A stretch of DNA of 64,000 nucleotides from Phoenix dactylifera (GCF_009389715.1 NC_052394.1:23004899-23068898); one strand, 5' to 3'; shown: positions 32,388 to 46,859, numbered from the stretch's first letter. Notes: a model not told the origin generated them from the sequence alone. Numbers and translations: made by a program.

Positions 32388-34929
32388 TATACATATGCAG
32401 TCAATGCAGATGACTCTCTCTGTAAAACATTTGAGAACAGATCAACAGATATTTTCATCTTGTTCCCACCTCTAACTCGCCTCTCTCTCTCATCTCAGAG
32501 ACCAAGAGCGTGAGAATCCAAGTTATCTCGTTCAAATTAGATTGATACAAAGCTGAGACAAAGATATTGCTGATACAAACTATAATTGGGATGGACAGAC
32601 CGATGTCTAACTCGGTGGCGACTAAACATGCCTAAAACCTTTACCAAGACAGGAAAAAACGCCTGCAAATTTTATAGGATTTCTGTGTCATCTTCTAGTG
32701 GTTAGATGTAGTAACAAGATAACAATGATATGACAAGGCGACAATCGACAACCAACCTAACTAATAGCCCGTTGGCCGTTTGACATTCGTCATCTGGAGA
32801 AGGAAAAAAGCACGAGCTCCTGGTTACACCTAACACTTTGAAATTAAGAAGTCCTGATCAAGGTCATGCAATTAACACGAAAAAAAAACATAAACAACGA
32901 GGACATATTCCAAATTTCTCGATTGGTCTGGAGTTTGGTGTTATTTATCTGCCATTACAGTAGAGGACCATGATATTTGAGAGACTCGATTAAAATAGTA
33001 ATACTGGTAATCAGAGCAGGACCCACGGCATACGTCAGCACGTCGGACAATTGAAAACTTGGTGGCTTGTGGGAGATCATGGGTTCATGAACGCATTGCA
33101 GGGAAAAATGATCATACTGCACAGTTTATTCCAACAACCGGGATTGCAGGCTTGTAGTGGAGCTGCCTCTATACTGAAGCCCACCGACACTTAAGCATGT
33201 ATTTTAAAAGAAAAAATCTTTACTGTTTTCCAAATCAATTCATCATATCTTTTTTATTAATCCTTTCAATCTTTATATTCACATATTGATCCTCACAATC
33301 CTATAACTCTTTCCATATATCTTTTGGGTTTAGTTAAGAAGGCCTAAACTGAATATACTTAGTTTAGTGTCTGATAATATTAAAAAACATGCTTAGTCTC
33401 TCCCAAAATCTCTCCAATGCTTATTCAACTCGCTATTCTTCCAAGCTGTAATGGCACTTATTTGGGCCCCCAACAACCTACCTATCTGCCATGTTTTGGC
33501 AGCAGGAAAGTAGATTTACGCAACTTGGAATGAGACTTTCGGGTAAATAAAGCATCCTAATATCAATTTACTAGTAGTTCTCATTCTACTAACTATTTTG
33601 GCCTTAAAAGGGAAAGAGGGAGAGGAAGGATGAGAGATGGTGGGGGACTTAGGTAGAATGGATAATGGGAGCAGTCTCAAGTATAAACTATATTCATTTT
33701 TAGTCAGATTTTGTACTAGACCTATTTTGATTTTTTTTTTTGTGCCAAACCCGGTCTATGATTACGGAGAGGGGTGACCTAATTCCCTTGTCTTGATTAC
33801 TTTCAAGTTTTTTTTTTTTTCAAGTCTATGATTGAATTTTTATGTAAGGAACAAAAACCTAAGTTTTTTTTTTTTATAAAAAAAAACCATCATTTGTTTA
33901 AGGAATACCAGCATACACGTACAATACAGCATATTGCAAGAATTAATATACAAATTAAAAAAAAATAGAGGGATTATGAAAATATGGAAGATTATAGGGA
34001 CTCATATCCCAGAAAATCCAAAAGAAGAGAGGTTTTGTTTGGTTGGGTGGTGGTGGTGGGTTGGGGGCCAGCAATGATAGCAGCAAGGAAGAGATTATAG
34101 GTCTTTGCCTGCTATATCATTTTAAGGCTTGGTGCTCTACTCTCCACTTAGGATGAATTGGTTGCTGCATATATGATAGTCCCGCAGCCCTACTCTTCTA
34201 CTTGAAATTGTGTGATTGAACCCGACTATTGTTGCCAAGATATCTTTAATAATCGCAAGAGTGAAGGATGTGGATTCTTCCTCTCTAGCTTAGAACATAC
34301 CCAACCAAGAGGTCCTTGGGGGAATAGCTGCCGAAGAAAGAAATATGATTTGGATGATCAGATTAGACTAGAAATGTGGAGCGAAATGGTTAAGATATGC
34401 ATAAAAAAAACAATTACTATGCATCAGTACATATCCTAGGATGGTGGGGAGGAATGGAGTTTGAGAATCTTTCTTTCTTTTTTTAAAAAAAACTTAACAA
34501 AAAGACTGTAGGGATGTTAAATGCCCAATTCAAGTGCATACATGGGAGGTCCGAATGAATGATGTACATGAAAAAGGATGACCGAAAAGAACGATGAGAG
34601 AGTGAAAGAGCAGAGGGAGGAGAGAGAGAGAGAGCATAGCCCCTTTATGTCAAATCCTGCAAAATCATCGAGTCCCTCTGCACAAGCGTAGCTTTTCCTT
34701 CTCCACCACCTACTCATGGCGCGACACATACCTTCCAAAACCTCCCATCATTCATGAACTGGAGCGAAAAACAAAATGATTGACTATGAAGCTCCGCTTG
34801 TCTCTTTTTTAGGAGGCAGAGAGAGAGTAGATTTGTGATTCAGGACCACGAATACAAGTGCGTAGTAGCCGATGATCGACGGTATGTAAAGGCATCGCGC
34901 ATGCAAAGCATGTATTAGGGGCTGATAAT

Positions 34930-35200
34930 ATTTACTTAGAAGATGGTTTAGCTATGATGATCGACTGGATTTAGAAATAATACAACAATGAGCACTTGCT
35001 GCTTTAGAACATGTATAGGATTTTGGAAAGACTTGACACTTTGCAGGTCACTCATATCTTTCGGAAAGTGAATAACGCCACCGACTGAGTTGCTTCCTTT
35101 ACTGCACATCACTCGGAAGAGTTTTTTTGAGAGAGCCCTGAGGCTGTTCCTCCCACTCTTCATCAACTTCTTTTGTCGGATTATTCTAAGTGCACTCACA
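34930..35200 (+). pseudogene. probable LINE RNase H fragment
   Basis: The plus strand near 35,036-35,110 reads QVTHIFRKVNNATD, a stop, then VASFTAHHS. This resembles the C-terminal RNase H motif of plant non-LTR elements (histidine, then Asn-x-x-Ala-Asp and Ala-Ser). The upstream sequence is frame-broken. No ends are recognised. Confidence 0.4.
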
Positions 35201-36269
35201 CTTGTCTAGTATAAGTCGCTATTATATAACGCAGCATTGCTATTAGTCTCACCTGAGCTTCTTTTTTTTTTTTGTCCCCTTCCATGTTGATTTTAGCCAG
35301 TTCAAATTGGAGACTTGACACATGAAGTAAGTCCTTCTGAGTTTAATAGCAAATAATTTTATTTAGCCTGCATTTTTATTGAGCTTTGCATACTTACAGT
35401 TGACCTGTGTTCTATAAAATGGCCTCCAGTGGTCTTATTTCAGAAAAGTAGATGATCAAGAGCTTGGCCAGTAATTTATTCAGTTGCCCAAGAGCCGTTG
35501 TAAATCTCCATTATGACTGCTTGGATTGACTAACTTATTAGTTTGGTAAAGAAAGGGAACAGGGTGAAGAGCTTCATATACTTTGTATGATTTGCTGAGT
35601 GATATCAAGGAAAAGAAGGAATTGGCTCATTTTTGTACATTATCGTGCCTTCTAGTTTGTCTACCCTACTTTTGTTTCTCTCTCTACAACAGTGCTATCT
35701 GGAGGGACAGGTATAATCAAAAAGGCATATCTACTAAGATGATCAGGAGAATTTACACTTGCGAATTCCGGGTATTTTTTTTTTTTTTGATGTAATTAGG
35801 AATTCATGCTTCAACTGAAAATAGATATGTCCAGCTTGAATTGGATGAATGCTTGCAATTGTCTGTGCAAATGGTTTGGTCGGTCCAAATTTAAGACCCA
35901 AACACCAATCCGCTCAGCCTGATAAAACCAGTTCGACGTTCTCGATCCGGCCTTGGATTTAGACTGACCCGCACTCAATCCAAAACCAGAGACGCACTCC
36001 AACCGGACCGAACCGATCTCATGGGCGCCGATCCCTCCCATCCGCCACGAACAGGTGTCAAGAACTTGGCAATCGGGGCCGTTGTGGACGTTCTCTGAAT
36101 GCGCTCCTGTGTAGTGTTCCCGCTCGACGATCATGAACCCAACGGCCCAGATCTTCTAGGACACGGGTAGAAAACCGAAGCCCGTTGTAGGGGTAATCCG
36201 GGTAAAAGCGCAGGGGCACTCGACGATTCAAAACGCAGAAAATTAGGCGACGGGAACGATTTCACCCCT

Positions 36270-36344
36270 CTCTTCTTCCCTCTCTCGGACGCTCTATTCT
36301 CTCGATCCCTTCGTCCATTCGAATCGCCCCGTCTTTCCTTTAGG
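36270..36344 (+). other. probable 5'UTR exon of the PH-like membrane protein gene
   Basis: A CT-rich leader ending TTTCCTTTAG/GTACGC gives a donor at 36,345. The coding exon begins exactly at an acceptor at 38,500, so a 2.16-kb intron would separate leader and CDS. The transcription start is not identifiable. Confidence 0.5.
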
Positions 36345-37995
36345 TACGCACGCCCCCATTGCTCTCTCTCTCCATTCTTTCTTTTCTCTTTCCTTCTAAT
36401 TTTCTTGGTTAATGGAATGGCCGGGCTAGGGTATATCAGTTTCTTCCAGCGATTCCTTTAATTTGAACGGAAGAAAGAATAATTCTGCTGCAAATTAACT
36501 CTGTTGCAATCATAGTCATTAAAAGTGAACACATCTTTGATGCCCAAGAGCCGATAAAATGAGGGTTTGTGTTTTAGGCGCGTCGAGTTCATTGAGGAGG
36601 AAGAATGAGTAATTACTATTGATAAGCAGTTTAACAAGATAAAGTCAACGACAATTTTCTGTCTTTAACTTTGTCGAACAGCTATGCTTTCTTTAGGAAG
36701 TGCAAAAGCAATTTGGAAAACTAGTCTTTGTATCTTTTCTGTGCTGAAATATTGTTTAACATCAGAAGAAATTCAGGGTATATGCATAAGTCAGAAATGT
36801 TCCAGGCCAAAACAAAGTTTTGTGAAATTTATTCCACAGCTGAGATTCTTGATTCCATGTGGTTAATTGTCCAATTCTAGTTCAATTTGTGACATTAACA
36901 AGACCTTTTCCCCCAAGAATACTGCATGATGATAATATCTTTTATCTAAACTTTAATGTGGCACTTCAGGCATGTCAGCAGGCTCGATTTTCAGTCCTTG
37001 CTAAAATAAGTTCGGACTCCCCTTTATTTAGCTCCCAAAATGCATATCCCCTCACAATAGATGGTCATGGGAACTACCGAACTCGGCTTATCTGCTTATC
37101 ATATCATGGTACTGCTTAAAGCTCACAGTAGCCATATCCAAAGCTTGACACATGGGCACTGATATCGACATTCCATGGGTTTATCTAAGACTAAGTGTTA
37201 TCCTTCTTTGTCGCCTCTACTTCTTCAAGGAGAATTTGAACATGGAGCAAACATGCAAGCATCTCTTCATATAGGGTAGTCCAGTCCTCTGTTCTTCCTC
37301 CACTCTTCTCGAAGCCTTCCACCATGATGGTTGTCCTTGGAGCATCTTGTTGCCAACTTTCTCTACCCCATTCACATCTAAGATGGGTCAAATCTAATTC
37401 TTATTCACCCTTGTGCAGTGATTTTGCCACATGTAGGATTGTAGTGGAACCAAATGATGGTGTTCACAAAGAGAAAAAGGGGTCAAAAAAATAAAAAATC
37501 TAACGTCCTATGAACACTCTAGACAATGTTTGCATGCAGTCACTTAAGCAAGTTACATGCATAATGCCCTTCCATCACATTGCTTGCCCTAAGAAGTGCC
37601 ACTTCACATAAATGCTTGCCCTTTATGCATAGCAGTCCTTAAATTTAGAGGACTATCCTTGTGAACGCAAGGTCCAAGTCATAAGTTACTTCAACTACAC
37701 CAAATGAAATAAGAAAATGTCTGCTCAGAGGGTCTCAACCCCCTCCCCCCTCTGCAACACACACAACCCATAACCCTAAACATGTAGGATGTAAAATCAT
37801 TATGCAGCTAACTAGCTCAAGTAAAAGGAGGGTTAGGTGCATAAAGACTTCTATTTATTGGTGGATGCTTGAAGCTATGTTACAGATTTGTATGGCAGGT
37901 TTATCCTTATAACAACAAGTGGGTGTGGCATACACTATGCTTGCCTGACTTAGCAACGAAGAATGTGATTTTGAAACATGCAATATTGCTTGATA

Positions 37996-38090
37996 TATAT
38001 GTACACACACACATATGTATATGCGTATATGTGTATATATGTTATGTACATGTATATATGTATATATATGTGTATATGTATGTATGTATA
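37996..38090. repeat. TG/TA-rich microsatellite
   Basis: Interrupted ACAC, TATATG and TATG runs in the leader intron of the downstream gene. Confidence 0.8.
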
Positions 38091-38500
38091 GACATCCTCA
38101 ATCTTGTTTTAGAGTCCACAAGACACCGTTTAAATGATGATATGTCGTATTGAGCTTTGGCAAGGAAATGCATTAAGTTGCAGGTGGGGGTTAATATTTT
38201 TAGTAGGAAATTGTGTGGTAACTACATCAAATACCTGTGGACTTCATAATTTACCTTGTAACTTGAATGCACTTAAAATTTCTATTCATTGGACTTAGGT
38301 ATTGGATAGGCTTGTTATTTTATTTTCACAGAATGGTTAAAAGTTAATAAAGTTTTCTGTCTGAGCTGTACCAACACATCCTTCTCACCAGACATGCTGC
38401 TAAAAGATGATTGTTACTAATCTTGTAGTTTTGGAACATTTATTCATGTTATGATTTGATGACTGAATGATATTGTTATCAAAAACCTGATTGATTTCAG

Positions 38501-41500
38501 ATGGGATCACCAGAAGAGGCCATAGAAATAAATATCTTGGAAAGACGCTTGTTGGCAGGTTCAACTTCAAATGAGTATTCTGATGCTGATGACGACACAA
38601 TTCTCTATAGTGCATCTTTTGAAGAGATGGAAGATAACTATGTCAAATATCAAACAGCTCAGTGGATTCTATATTCCTTACTTCTGATGTTGGCATGGGG
38701 AATAGGGGTCTTCATGCTGCTTTACTTGCCAATACGAAGACGCATATTGCGGAAGGATTTTCAGTCTAGGAAGCTATATGTGACCACCAATGCTATTATT
38801 TACAAGGTAAAATCAAGAAATTGTTGGTTTTATTGTTTTTATTGTAATGCTCTATGACTACTTAATTGCTTAAAAGTGGAGTAACAGATGTTTATTATAA
38901 TTACTACTCAGCTTTGCTTGAATATATGTTATATGACTTTGAGTTATTTCTTATAAGGAAACTATTTTTCTTTTCCTCCTTTTTCTTTTTGATGGGTAGA
39001 AAGAGTCCAAGTACTTCATGCAATTGCAAAAGATGACAATCTAGTATATTTATGTATGATAGACTTGGCTATTGGTGATATAATGCTATTGTCATAAGCT
39101 AGGTGAAATTTTTATGGCATAACATTTTAACTTTTCATTAGGTAGTGATTATTGAGGATGAGGTGGCGCATTGTCTTGCTGATTAAATTGGTTGTATGGG
39201 TAATTTCATGAACCTTTGGCCTTGCACATGCTTTTGGTACTTATTCTGGCACATGATCTCATTCCCGACCCCCTTTTGCATTTCTAATTCATGTATAGAT
39301 AGATCCACAAAGGACATTGACGGTATCCCAAAGTGACATGATCTAGGATGGGAACTTGGAGTCTTCCAATTTCCAAGATGAGGTTGAGATCTGATACATG
39401 ATCCACGTATCTCAGACCTATCTGTTCATTACCTAAGATGAAGGCCTAAACCAACCTAGATCTTCAGTTGAATAAATTTGGATATTTCCCCTTTTTAATT
39501 GGATCCATGCCATGCTAGATCTAAAAGGGTAATTATCCAATTATGGTCCTAGCAATTCAGGGTCCTGGAAGAGGCAAACTGGTGTTAGATCTAACCTCCT
39601 TTTTTTTGTGGGGGGAGGGGGGGTACGACGTGGCTGCTCCAGGATTCGAACTTGTGCCATTGTGCTTGTCAGTCCAAGCCTTTTACTATGGCACCAAGTA
39701 ATGGCCTCTCAGGTCATGTTGGATCTCCACTCTAAAAACCTACTGGAACCTAATATAGAGCTTTTTGCCAATAGCAATGTGGATTGGGAAGGAACGAAGT
39801 TCAAAGAGGAAGAAGGGGGATAAGCAACAAAAAGGGATTCCATTGTCTTAAAAGAGTATTTTTTAGTATTCATGGTGAAATTCTTCTGAAGAACTAGAGA
39901 TGTGGCTATAATAGTTGCAGAAGATGATCTGATTTTATGGAGGTATTAAAGACTTATCTTGTAGAATCCTACCCATTGTACTTTGATCTTGAGTTCCTTC
40001 AGGAGATTTTGCTTGCATGATTGAGGGTAAGACATGCAATGCCTCCAGTTCAGTTAAAGGGAAGGAGCTACTTTGCTGATTAATATATGTTGCAATGGCA
40101 TGGTTGGATAGCTTCAAGCTTCTTCAAACAAGTTATTGGAGATGGAAAGGGAAACAGTTGGGCAAAGGGCACCATGTAGCTGGAAAAAACTTCTCTGGTG
40201 TTGTATCAGTTTCCGTCAGCTATCAACTGTGGTTTCCCCTTTTCTTTCTATATCTCCTTTATATAATATCTTGCTGTTGCATATAGAAATCAAGTCCAAC
40301 TTGTAATATAAAGTTGCTGAAGTTCTAATCTCTATTTGTCTGTACTATGAAAAGTGTTGTACAATAGATCCAAGTAACATAAATGGCTTCACTCTTTGTT
40401 CATTAGCTCTAGACAAAAAATTCAAACTTTATTATGCTTTTTCTTAGATCTTGAATTTGTCTTCACTTGTTTATTCACTTATTTTATTTTGGTGCAGGTG
40501 ACAAGACCACTATCTTTCCCTTGTTTTGGAGTTCTGAAGAAGGAGAAGCATGTACTTCTCCCTTCAGTTGCAGATATTGTAATTGAACAAGGTAAGGGAA
40601 GATCAAGAAATTGAAATGCATTGCATGAATATGCTATATGCGTAACATGTAGACATCTTTTTGTAATTTTCTGGCACCGGCTAAACTATCTTAGTTTTCA
40701 TTCAGTGTTCCATAAAATCATTAGTTAGGATTGGTCCAACCCCACATAAAGGTATAGAGCAGTAAATTAATATGAAAAAGGAACATATTTTGATTTCAAG
40801 AAGGTTTTTGAGAGTTATTGTTGGATTGCAACTCTTCATAAAGGCACCAGCCTTGTGTATTTAAAACAAGAATAGAAAGAAAAGATGATATTGGGAGGCC
40901 AATGGAAAAAATTTTCCATCTGGCAAGTGAGAAGGTCATTTCTCAAAAATTTCTTAAGGTGTGCCGACATCTTTTCTGCTGCTAAGTAGTGCAATCAGGT
41001 CTCCTACATCTTGTAATATCATTTGTCTAAAGTTGTTTACCATGCATTTTGCATGTTTCTGTAAGCGCATTTTCCAGCTGCTTAACCTGTTGGCTGAAGC
41101 ATGAATGCCCTGCTTTCCTACGGGAAGTGGGTGGGTGCTATTCTTTATGAGTGTGGAGTTGATTAACAAAAAAAGGGGAAAAAAGACTGATAGTTCTCGA
41201 TTTTTACGTTTGGACTGTCTTCAACAACATGTTTCCAGCTTCTAGATGCAACAGTTGTTATTTACATCTCTCTCAGGCAAGCAACTTTGGTTTGAAATAC
41301 AAATTTGAAATCCTAATTAAGCAGTGTAAAATAGGTCTTTTCAGTTAAGTCATGGATTTGGATTATACACCTTTTTGGGCCTAGCACTGAGACTGCTATG
41401 ATTCAACAATCAGTAGTGTCCTGGACTCTACCACCGGTGTCCAAATGGGATTGAGGTAACATCAAAACAGCCCTTTGTTACATCGTTCCCGTAGAGTGCA

Positions 41501-44500
41501 TATAGGACCATCAAGACCTTGCCTTCAAGGACACACATCGGCTAGTTGTACTCCATCTATTGCTCTTGTTTGGCCCTTTTTGCCTTTTATAGAGAATATT
41601 TACTCTCAATGAACAATTATTCTTCAGGAATATTAAATTGTTAATTTTCCCCTTTCCACTTTGCTAGTTTTTTTTTTCTAACTTTGGTTGGTATTAGGAG
41701 CATTTTTCTTGTTTTTTGTGTGAGAGATGCATGATAAACTACCCTGCTAACTTGTGAAAGTTTGAAACTATTACATTATCATATCATCAGCACATAATGG
41801 TTTCTTTAACCTTTTGAATGTTTAAGGTTTTTGTCTGCATGGAATACATCTTAAATGCCCCACAATTAGCATGTAGTGGTGCTCAATACGCCAAGTGGTT
41901 ATTTAAGGCTGATTCATGCTGTGCGCAGTTGTGTTGTAGAAATAAAGATGAATTCATTTTACTGTGGATCAAAGAAACCAAAATGGTTTATACAAAACCG
42001 TTTTTTAATGAGAATCAAAGTTTTGATTCGAACATTTACAATGAGGGCTGAATCATCACCGTGATACTTGTCAACACACTGTTTTTTGTTACCAGGATAT
42101 CTGCAGTCCTTTTTTGGGATATACTCTGTCAGAATTGAGAATGCAAGAGTAAGAAGGCCTGCAAGTGATGATGTTCAGATCCAAGGAATTGCTCATCCAA
42201 GGGCTTTCCGGAAGGTATTCCTTACTACATTTTTTTGCCTTTTGCCAGAATGTCATAGTTTTGATAACTCTACCCGTGCTTTGCACAGGCTGTTTTAACA
42301 CATATTTCAAATATGAGGAGTGAAGGCTTCAGTCAGCAGGCTTCTGTAAATGATGATCCCCAATCTTTGGTTTCTGGTCCTCAACCTGGTACTTGGGTAT
42401 GCCAAATTTTTCTTTCATGCTTACATCCCTTCACTATATATTTTACTTTTAAATCAATTTGTTGTGCAATAAAATATGTTACTATTGTTCCAAGCTTATC
42501 AATAAAATCAGCACTGAGCTTACATTGGCTAGCTGAACTTTTAGTATTAAGTCCTGCAATTACAAATTTATCACACTGATAATCTAAATGGCTGACTTTC
42601 AGTCATACCAATGGGTTTTTAAAAAAAATCCATGCTTGTCAACTTGGGAGCTCAGAAACCATTTTCTCAATTGAGCTTAATATTTGTCTCAATTTCTTCT
42701 TTGTAAAGTTCCAGCTGTTCACATGTCGTTATTGTGAAGAGTGTAAACATTTTTTGTATTACTCCCATCACTGGCAGCTGATGTCATCTTTTGGTCATGA
42801 CTTCTTAGAAAATTTAACATTGTTTTGTAACACTTCAAAACCTAAAATGTATCATGATATGTCGATTGCTTCATTGGAAGAGATTTTCTTGTAAACCATG
42901 AATTTGCTTGCTAATTTTATCACAGTCTTAAGTACTTTATATAAAAGGCTTAATTCTGTTGAATTGTCCGATGTTTAGATTGCAGATATATATATATTGC
43001 AGAAATGTTATGAGTTTGTGAAAGTTCAAATTTTATTTTTTTATTCCATAATCACTGCTAGTTCCTGTCAGTGTCGGCCACCAAATGTTTTTAGCAAAGT
43101 TACTTTTTTAATATTACAAAGACTTTCAAATTTACAACAAAAATGCTTGTTTGCTAATTCATGCCATGTAAGTCGAACGAAGCTCCAAATTTCATTTTGT
43201 ATGCCAACATGTTAAGTCTCATCATAATTGTCTTCGATTGCAAGCTCACTTGTACTCTATTTTCCTTGCCTTTACCTGCAGATGTCACCGTATGGAGATA
43301 TGATATTGCATAAACTTGAGGAGGTTGAAAGTTCTATAAAGGTAATAAATCTTGAATTTACTCTTGATTATTTTGTACCCCCTTCCCCCCTGCCAGATTT
43401 TCTGGGAATTATAAAGTTCACCTCATTTGTTGATTTTTGATTGTCACTGAACTTGCAAAATCTCCCTGCCCTCCACTTTACATTTGCTTTTTAATGTGTT
43501 CTTCCAGCATGTAGGTTCTAACCATGGCTATAACATCTAACAGTCACATTCTTTTGCAACCAAAGTACACTTATTTTTTCACCATATAATGGTTTTCTCA
43601 TCACTTTAAAGCAATCATTTAATATAAAACTGCATATTAAAGTGACATGCTGGCTCCTTGCGCATGGCAGCGCCGTATGTCTACTTGATTTCTGGAAGCT
43701 CCTGCATCCTAGATCTGTTAATGGTAGCTGCCAATGTTTTGGATGCCTGCAATTAGTGCCACTTTACATGGGGCAGCTAGGCCTGATGTGTATTTGATGC
43801 AGGCTGTAACTCTCGATAGGTGTGGCCCATCAGTACCTGCCTTTTACCTTGTACCTCCACTGCCACATGGGCAGTCTTTTCTTCTCCAGTATACCTTGTG
43901 TCATCACGTAAAATAGAGGTCATTTTTCTCTGACCCGTCTTCATCTCTAGCCTCACCCTCACATTGTGGTGAATTATTCATCCACCATAAGCTGATCAAA
44001 TTAGGTCCATGTGACAAATGCTTTCTCCATTCATAAGATTCCCTGCTCTCTTAGCAACCTCCCTCAACCACCTTAGAGAGTGTCGGGCCCTGATGCGCAC
44101 CATCAATTAATGATTGGGATCTTTTAAGTGTTACGTGTAAAATTGACAAAAAAACAGTTTTACGTAAGTACTGCTTATTGTGTCAATAACACCCACATAT
44201 TCCAAAACTATGACTTGCCATTCCTGTGTTTACGGGGGCTGTGTTTCAAAAAGCAATCAAGATATAGGCATATGAGTTTTGATTGTTGGTTTAATTTCTT
44301 GATGTATCAATATCAAGGTATGTCAATTGTATAAGCCACCATTGGGGTTCATCAGCTGGACATTCCATGCATATGCATGCCAAGGTGCATCAATTTGGAC
44401 TCGAGAAAAATATTGGAAAATGACAGCTTTCTATTTTTTGCTTCCAGCTATCTTATTCTGTTGTTTCAGGTCTTTATAGCAGGAGTTTTTGTTTCCTGTC

Positions 44501-45590
44501 TCTCTATAAAATTCCTTTCCATTCATTTTTATTGACTCCCCTATCCTTCCAATTCCCTCAACCAAAACACAATTCCTACTAAAGTCAAAACAAGAACTCC
44601 TCTCCAATATCAAAGACCTAAGGTTTGATGGGCATGAGGCTCACCTCTGCCACCACCTTTTCTCCAGGCCCCTCATATCTATTTTAGACTATGGCACAAA
44701 TTTCTTCCATTAAAACCTGAATCTTCATGCCCAATAGCTTTCTCCTAGGACAAGATTGGTGCTTGAAGTTCCCGCATTTATTCATGGTCATAATAGTGGA
44801 GGCGGTTCACTGATGCTGGTCCTGCAGACTGCAGTGGTGTCAGCAACTTGGGTATGATGTAATCATGACAAATCAAGTTAACAACATAGTGAAATTTAGG
44901 AGGCATTAACTTTAAACATTGCACCCTGCAAGGTCAGGAAGCCGGAAATTGGTAATGCTGCAGATCAAAGAACTCCTTAGGCAGTGTACTGAAAAAAAAA
45001 GGAAAAAACTCCTTAGGCAGGGCCATGTTGACTTCAACCTGTGGCCATCAATTTATCTTATTGGCTCCTGGAGATAAGAAAAGATGAAAACATAAGAGCA
45101 CGAAAGTATGTAATAGGAGTAAATAGGGCGTAGCATATATAATTGGGAAATAGGAAAGCAATGCCTTAGAAGGATATCTGCAGAATTGGGCAAACATTTG
45201 TCATATATGGTCATAAAAGGGGGGAGGGGGGGAGAGATTGTATTTTTCTTGTGAAATAAATTATACTGCTAATAGGGGAACCTCTGCATACCTAAAATCT
45301 TTTCTTTCCCTAAAGAATATTGTGGTTATTTGCCACCACTCAGATTTGAACCTGAGATCTCTCACTTGGAGAGATGGGTGCCAGCTACCTGCTGTTGGCC
45401 ACACAAAAAAAAAATCTTATCAGGCTTAAGTTTCCTTATGACCTTAGCTGCTAATAGCTGAAAACAAGGTATTACTTATGCTTTTGATTTGTGTTGTAAT
45501 TCCTCAATTAACAACATGTTGTCAATTATGCTGCAGAAGGTACATGCCTGGATTGAGAAGCAGGCTCGGAAAGCAGAACCTGTAGTTTGA
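38501..45590 (+). CDS. membrane protein with bacterial-PH-like (bPH_2) domain
   Basis: Plus-strand coding exons: 38501-38806, 40498-40591, 42096-42214, 42289-42396, 43282-43341, 45537-45590. They total 741 nt with consistent phases, giving about 246 aa. The start ATG is the first base after the acceptor TTGATTTCAG. The N-terminus is acidic. One long hydrophobic segment at about residues 50-75 (WILYSLLLMLAWGIGVFMLL) may be one membrane helix or a hairpin, and is followed by basic residues (RRRILRK). The region of about residues 85-185 has the bPH_2 layout: LYVTTNAIIYKV, then ADIVIEQGYLQSFFGIYSVRIE, then IQGIAHPRAFRKAV. The C-terminus is a short charged helix. Similar plant proteins of unknown function exist. 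Inference: a membrane-anchored PH-fold adaptor, substrate unknown. The leader exon and last acceptor are the least certain parts. Confidence 0.85.
39600..39705 (-). repeat. possible tRNA-derived SINE fragment
   Basis: The minus strand reads TTGGTGCCATAGTAAAAGGC, then GTTCGAATCCTGGAG (a good Pol III B-box), and ends in a C/G-rich run and A8. This is the order of a tRNA-related SINE. It lies in intron 2 of the PH-like gene, antisense to it. There is no clear target duplication. Confidence 0.4.
45330..45405 (-). repeat. possible tRNA-derived SINE fragment
   Basis: The minus strand carries GTAGCTGGCACCCATCTC followed by CAGGTTCAAATCTGAGTGG, resembling A- and B-boxes of a Pol III promoter. It is in the last intron of the PH-like gene. 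Ends are not visible. Confidence 0.35.
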
Positions 45591-46760
45591 TAAGAGGGAA
45601 CTCCATATATGCTATTGATCAAGGTTTTAGTTCATTAATTTGCATCTTTACGTGATTTTTCTTATATATGTATATGTACATTTATGTATGTATGCACGGT
45701 GGCTCCAACATTTTATGCATGGTTTGCAGATGAGCTTAGCTTTGCCCCATATTCTTTTCTACATTCGTGCAGCACCTATCATAGGTCCATAACCTCCAGC
45801 TTTCATTGCCTGGACCTTTTTTTGGTGTTTTTTCTTTTGATACTATCACTAGATTATGTCTGCCTAATCAGAACTTTCCATTTTCTGTTTGAAGTCTCGT
45901 AACATCCAACGTATCAGTGCATAATAGTCTTTGTCATATGTCTAATTCCTATTATTGATGATTTGGCTTTTTTCATTTTATCTCCTCCGACATGCAAGCC
46001 ACTCTTTTGGCATGCATGGGCAGAAATTTAATTCCAGCATTCATTGTCTTCTTACCATCATTTTCCCTAATTCATGCTTACTGTTTGATTGAGTTATTGC
46101 ATTAGAGAGCAAAAAATTACTGCTTAGAGATTGGTATATAATACACCACCCTAAGCCCAGCTTCTGATTTAGGTATCTGTAGATAGTTATTTGCAGTGCC
46201 AATAATAGTGTCATTTATATGGTTGAATTAGTTATTTTCAGAAACAAATTTCTGTTTGTGTGGGCTATCAATTCTACAGCTCATTTATCAAAAGTGCCTG
46301 AGCTTTCTGTTGTGAATAATATCTGAAAAAATGCTGATAATTTTGGCAAGAAAAATCTTTTCAACAAGCAAGTAGCTATATTTAGTTACACTCAAGTTGA
46401 TTTCCACTTAGATCTGTTCAAGTCTATTTGGACGATAATGATCCTACATCAATGATTTGAGCCATTGGATGTGATCTAGCATCTCTAAATTATTTACATG
46501 TAAAAAAATCATATGATTTGGAGGCCTCTAGTTTATGCATCAAATGGTCACAAAAATTGGACAGTTTAAGTAAAATTAAATCATATATATTTTTTGATCA
46601 ATTGATGTATAGGCTAAGAATTTTTAAATTACATAATTTTTGGTATATAAAAAGCTTAGTAGTAGATTATATCTAATAGCTCGGATCATCGATGTAAGAC
46701 CTTCATTATCCAATATAAATCTGACTATATCTGTGTAGAGATCCACTAAGTGTAGCCAAA

Positions 46761-46763
<3 letters not shown>

Positions 46764-46858
<95 letters not shown>
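46764..46858. repeat. (CT)n(TA)n compound microsatellite
   Basis: About 48 bp of CT repeats run directly into about 46 bp of TA repeats. Confidence 0.95.

Positions 46859-46859
<1 letters not shown>

Larger units (their letters stand above)
29336..36240. other. repeat-rich intergenic region
   Basis: No intact gene is seen over about 7 kb between the divergent TRP-like and PH-like genes. It holds a duplicated retroelement-like piece (30,025-30,365), a large compound microsatellite (32,158-32,387), poly-A/T runs and a probable LINE RNase H scrap (about 34,930-35,200). Other ORFs are short and unsupported. Confidence 0.6.

Noticed and set aside
31952-32513. Long Tyr/Ile-rich ORFs on both strands
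   Set aside because: They are translations of the compound CATA/TA/CA microsatellite and have no coding character.
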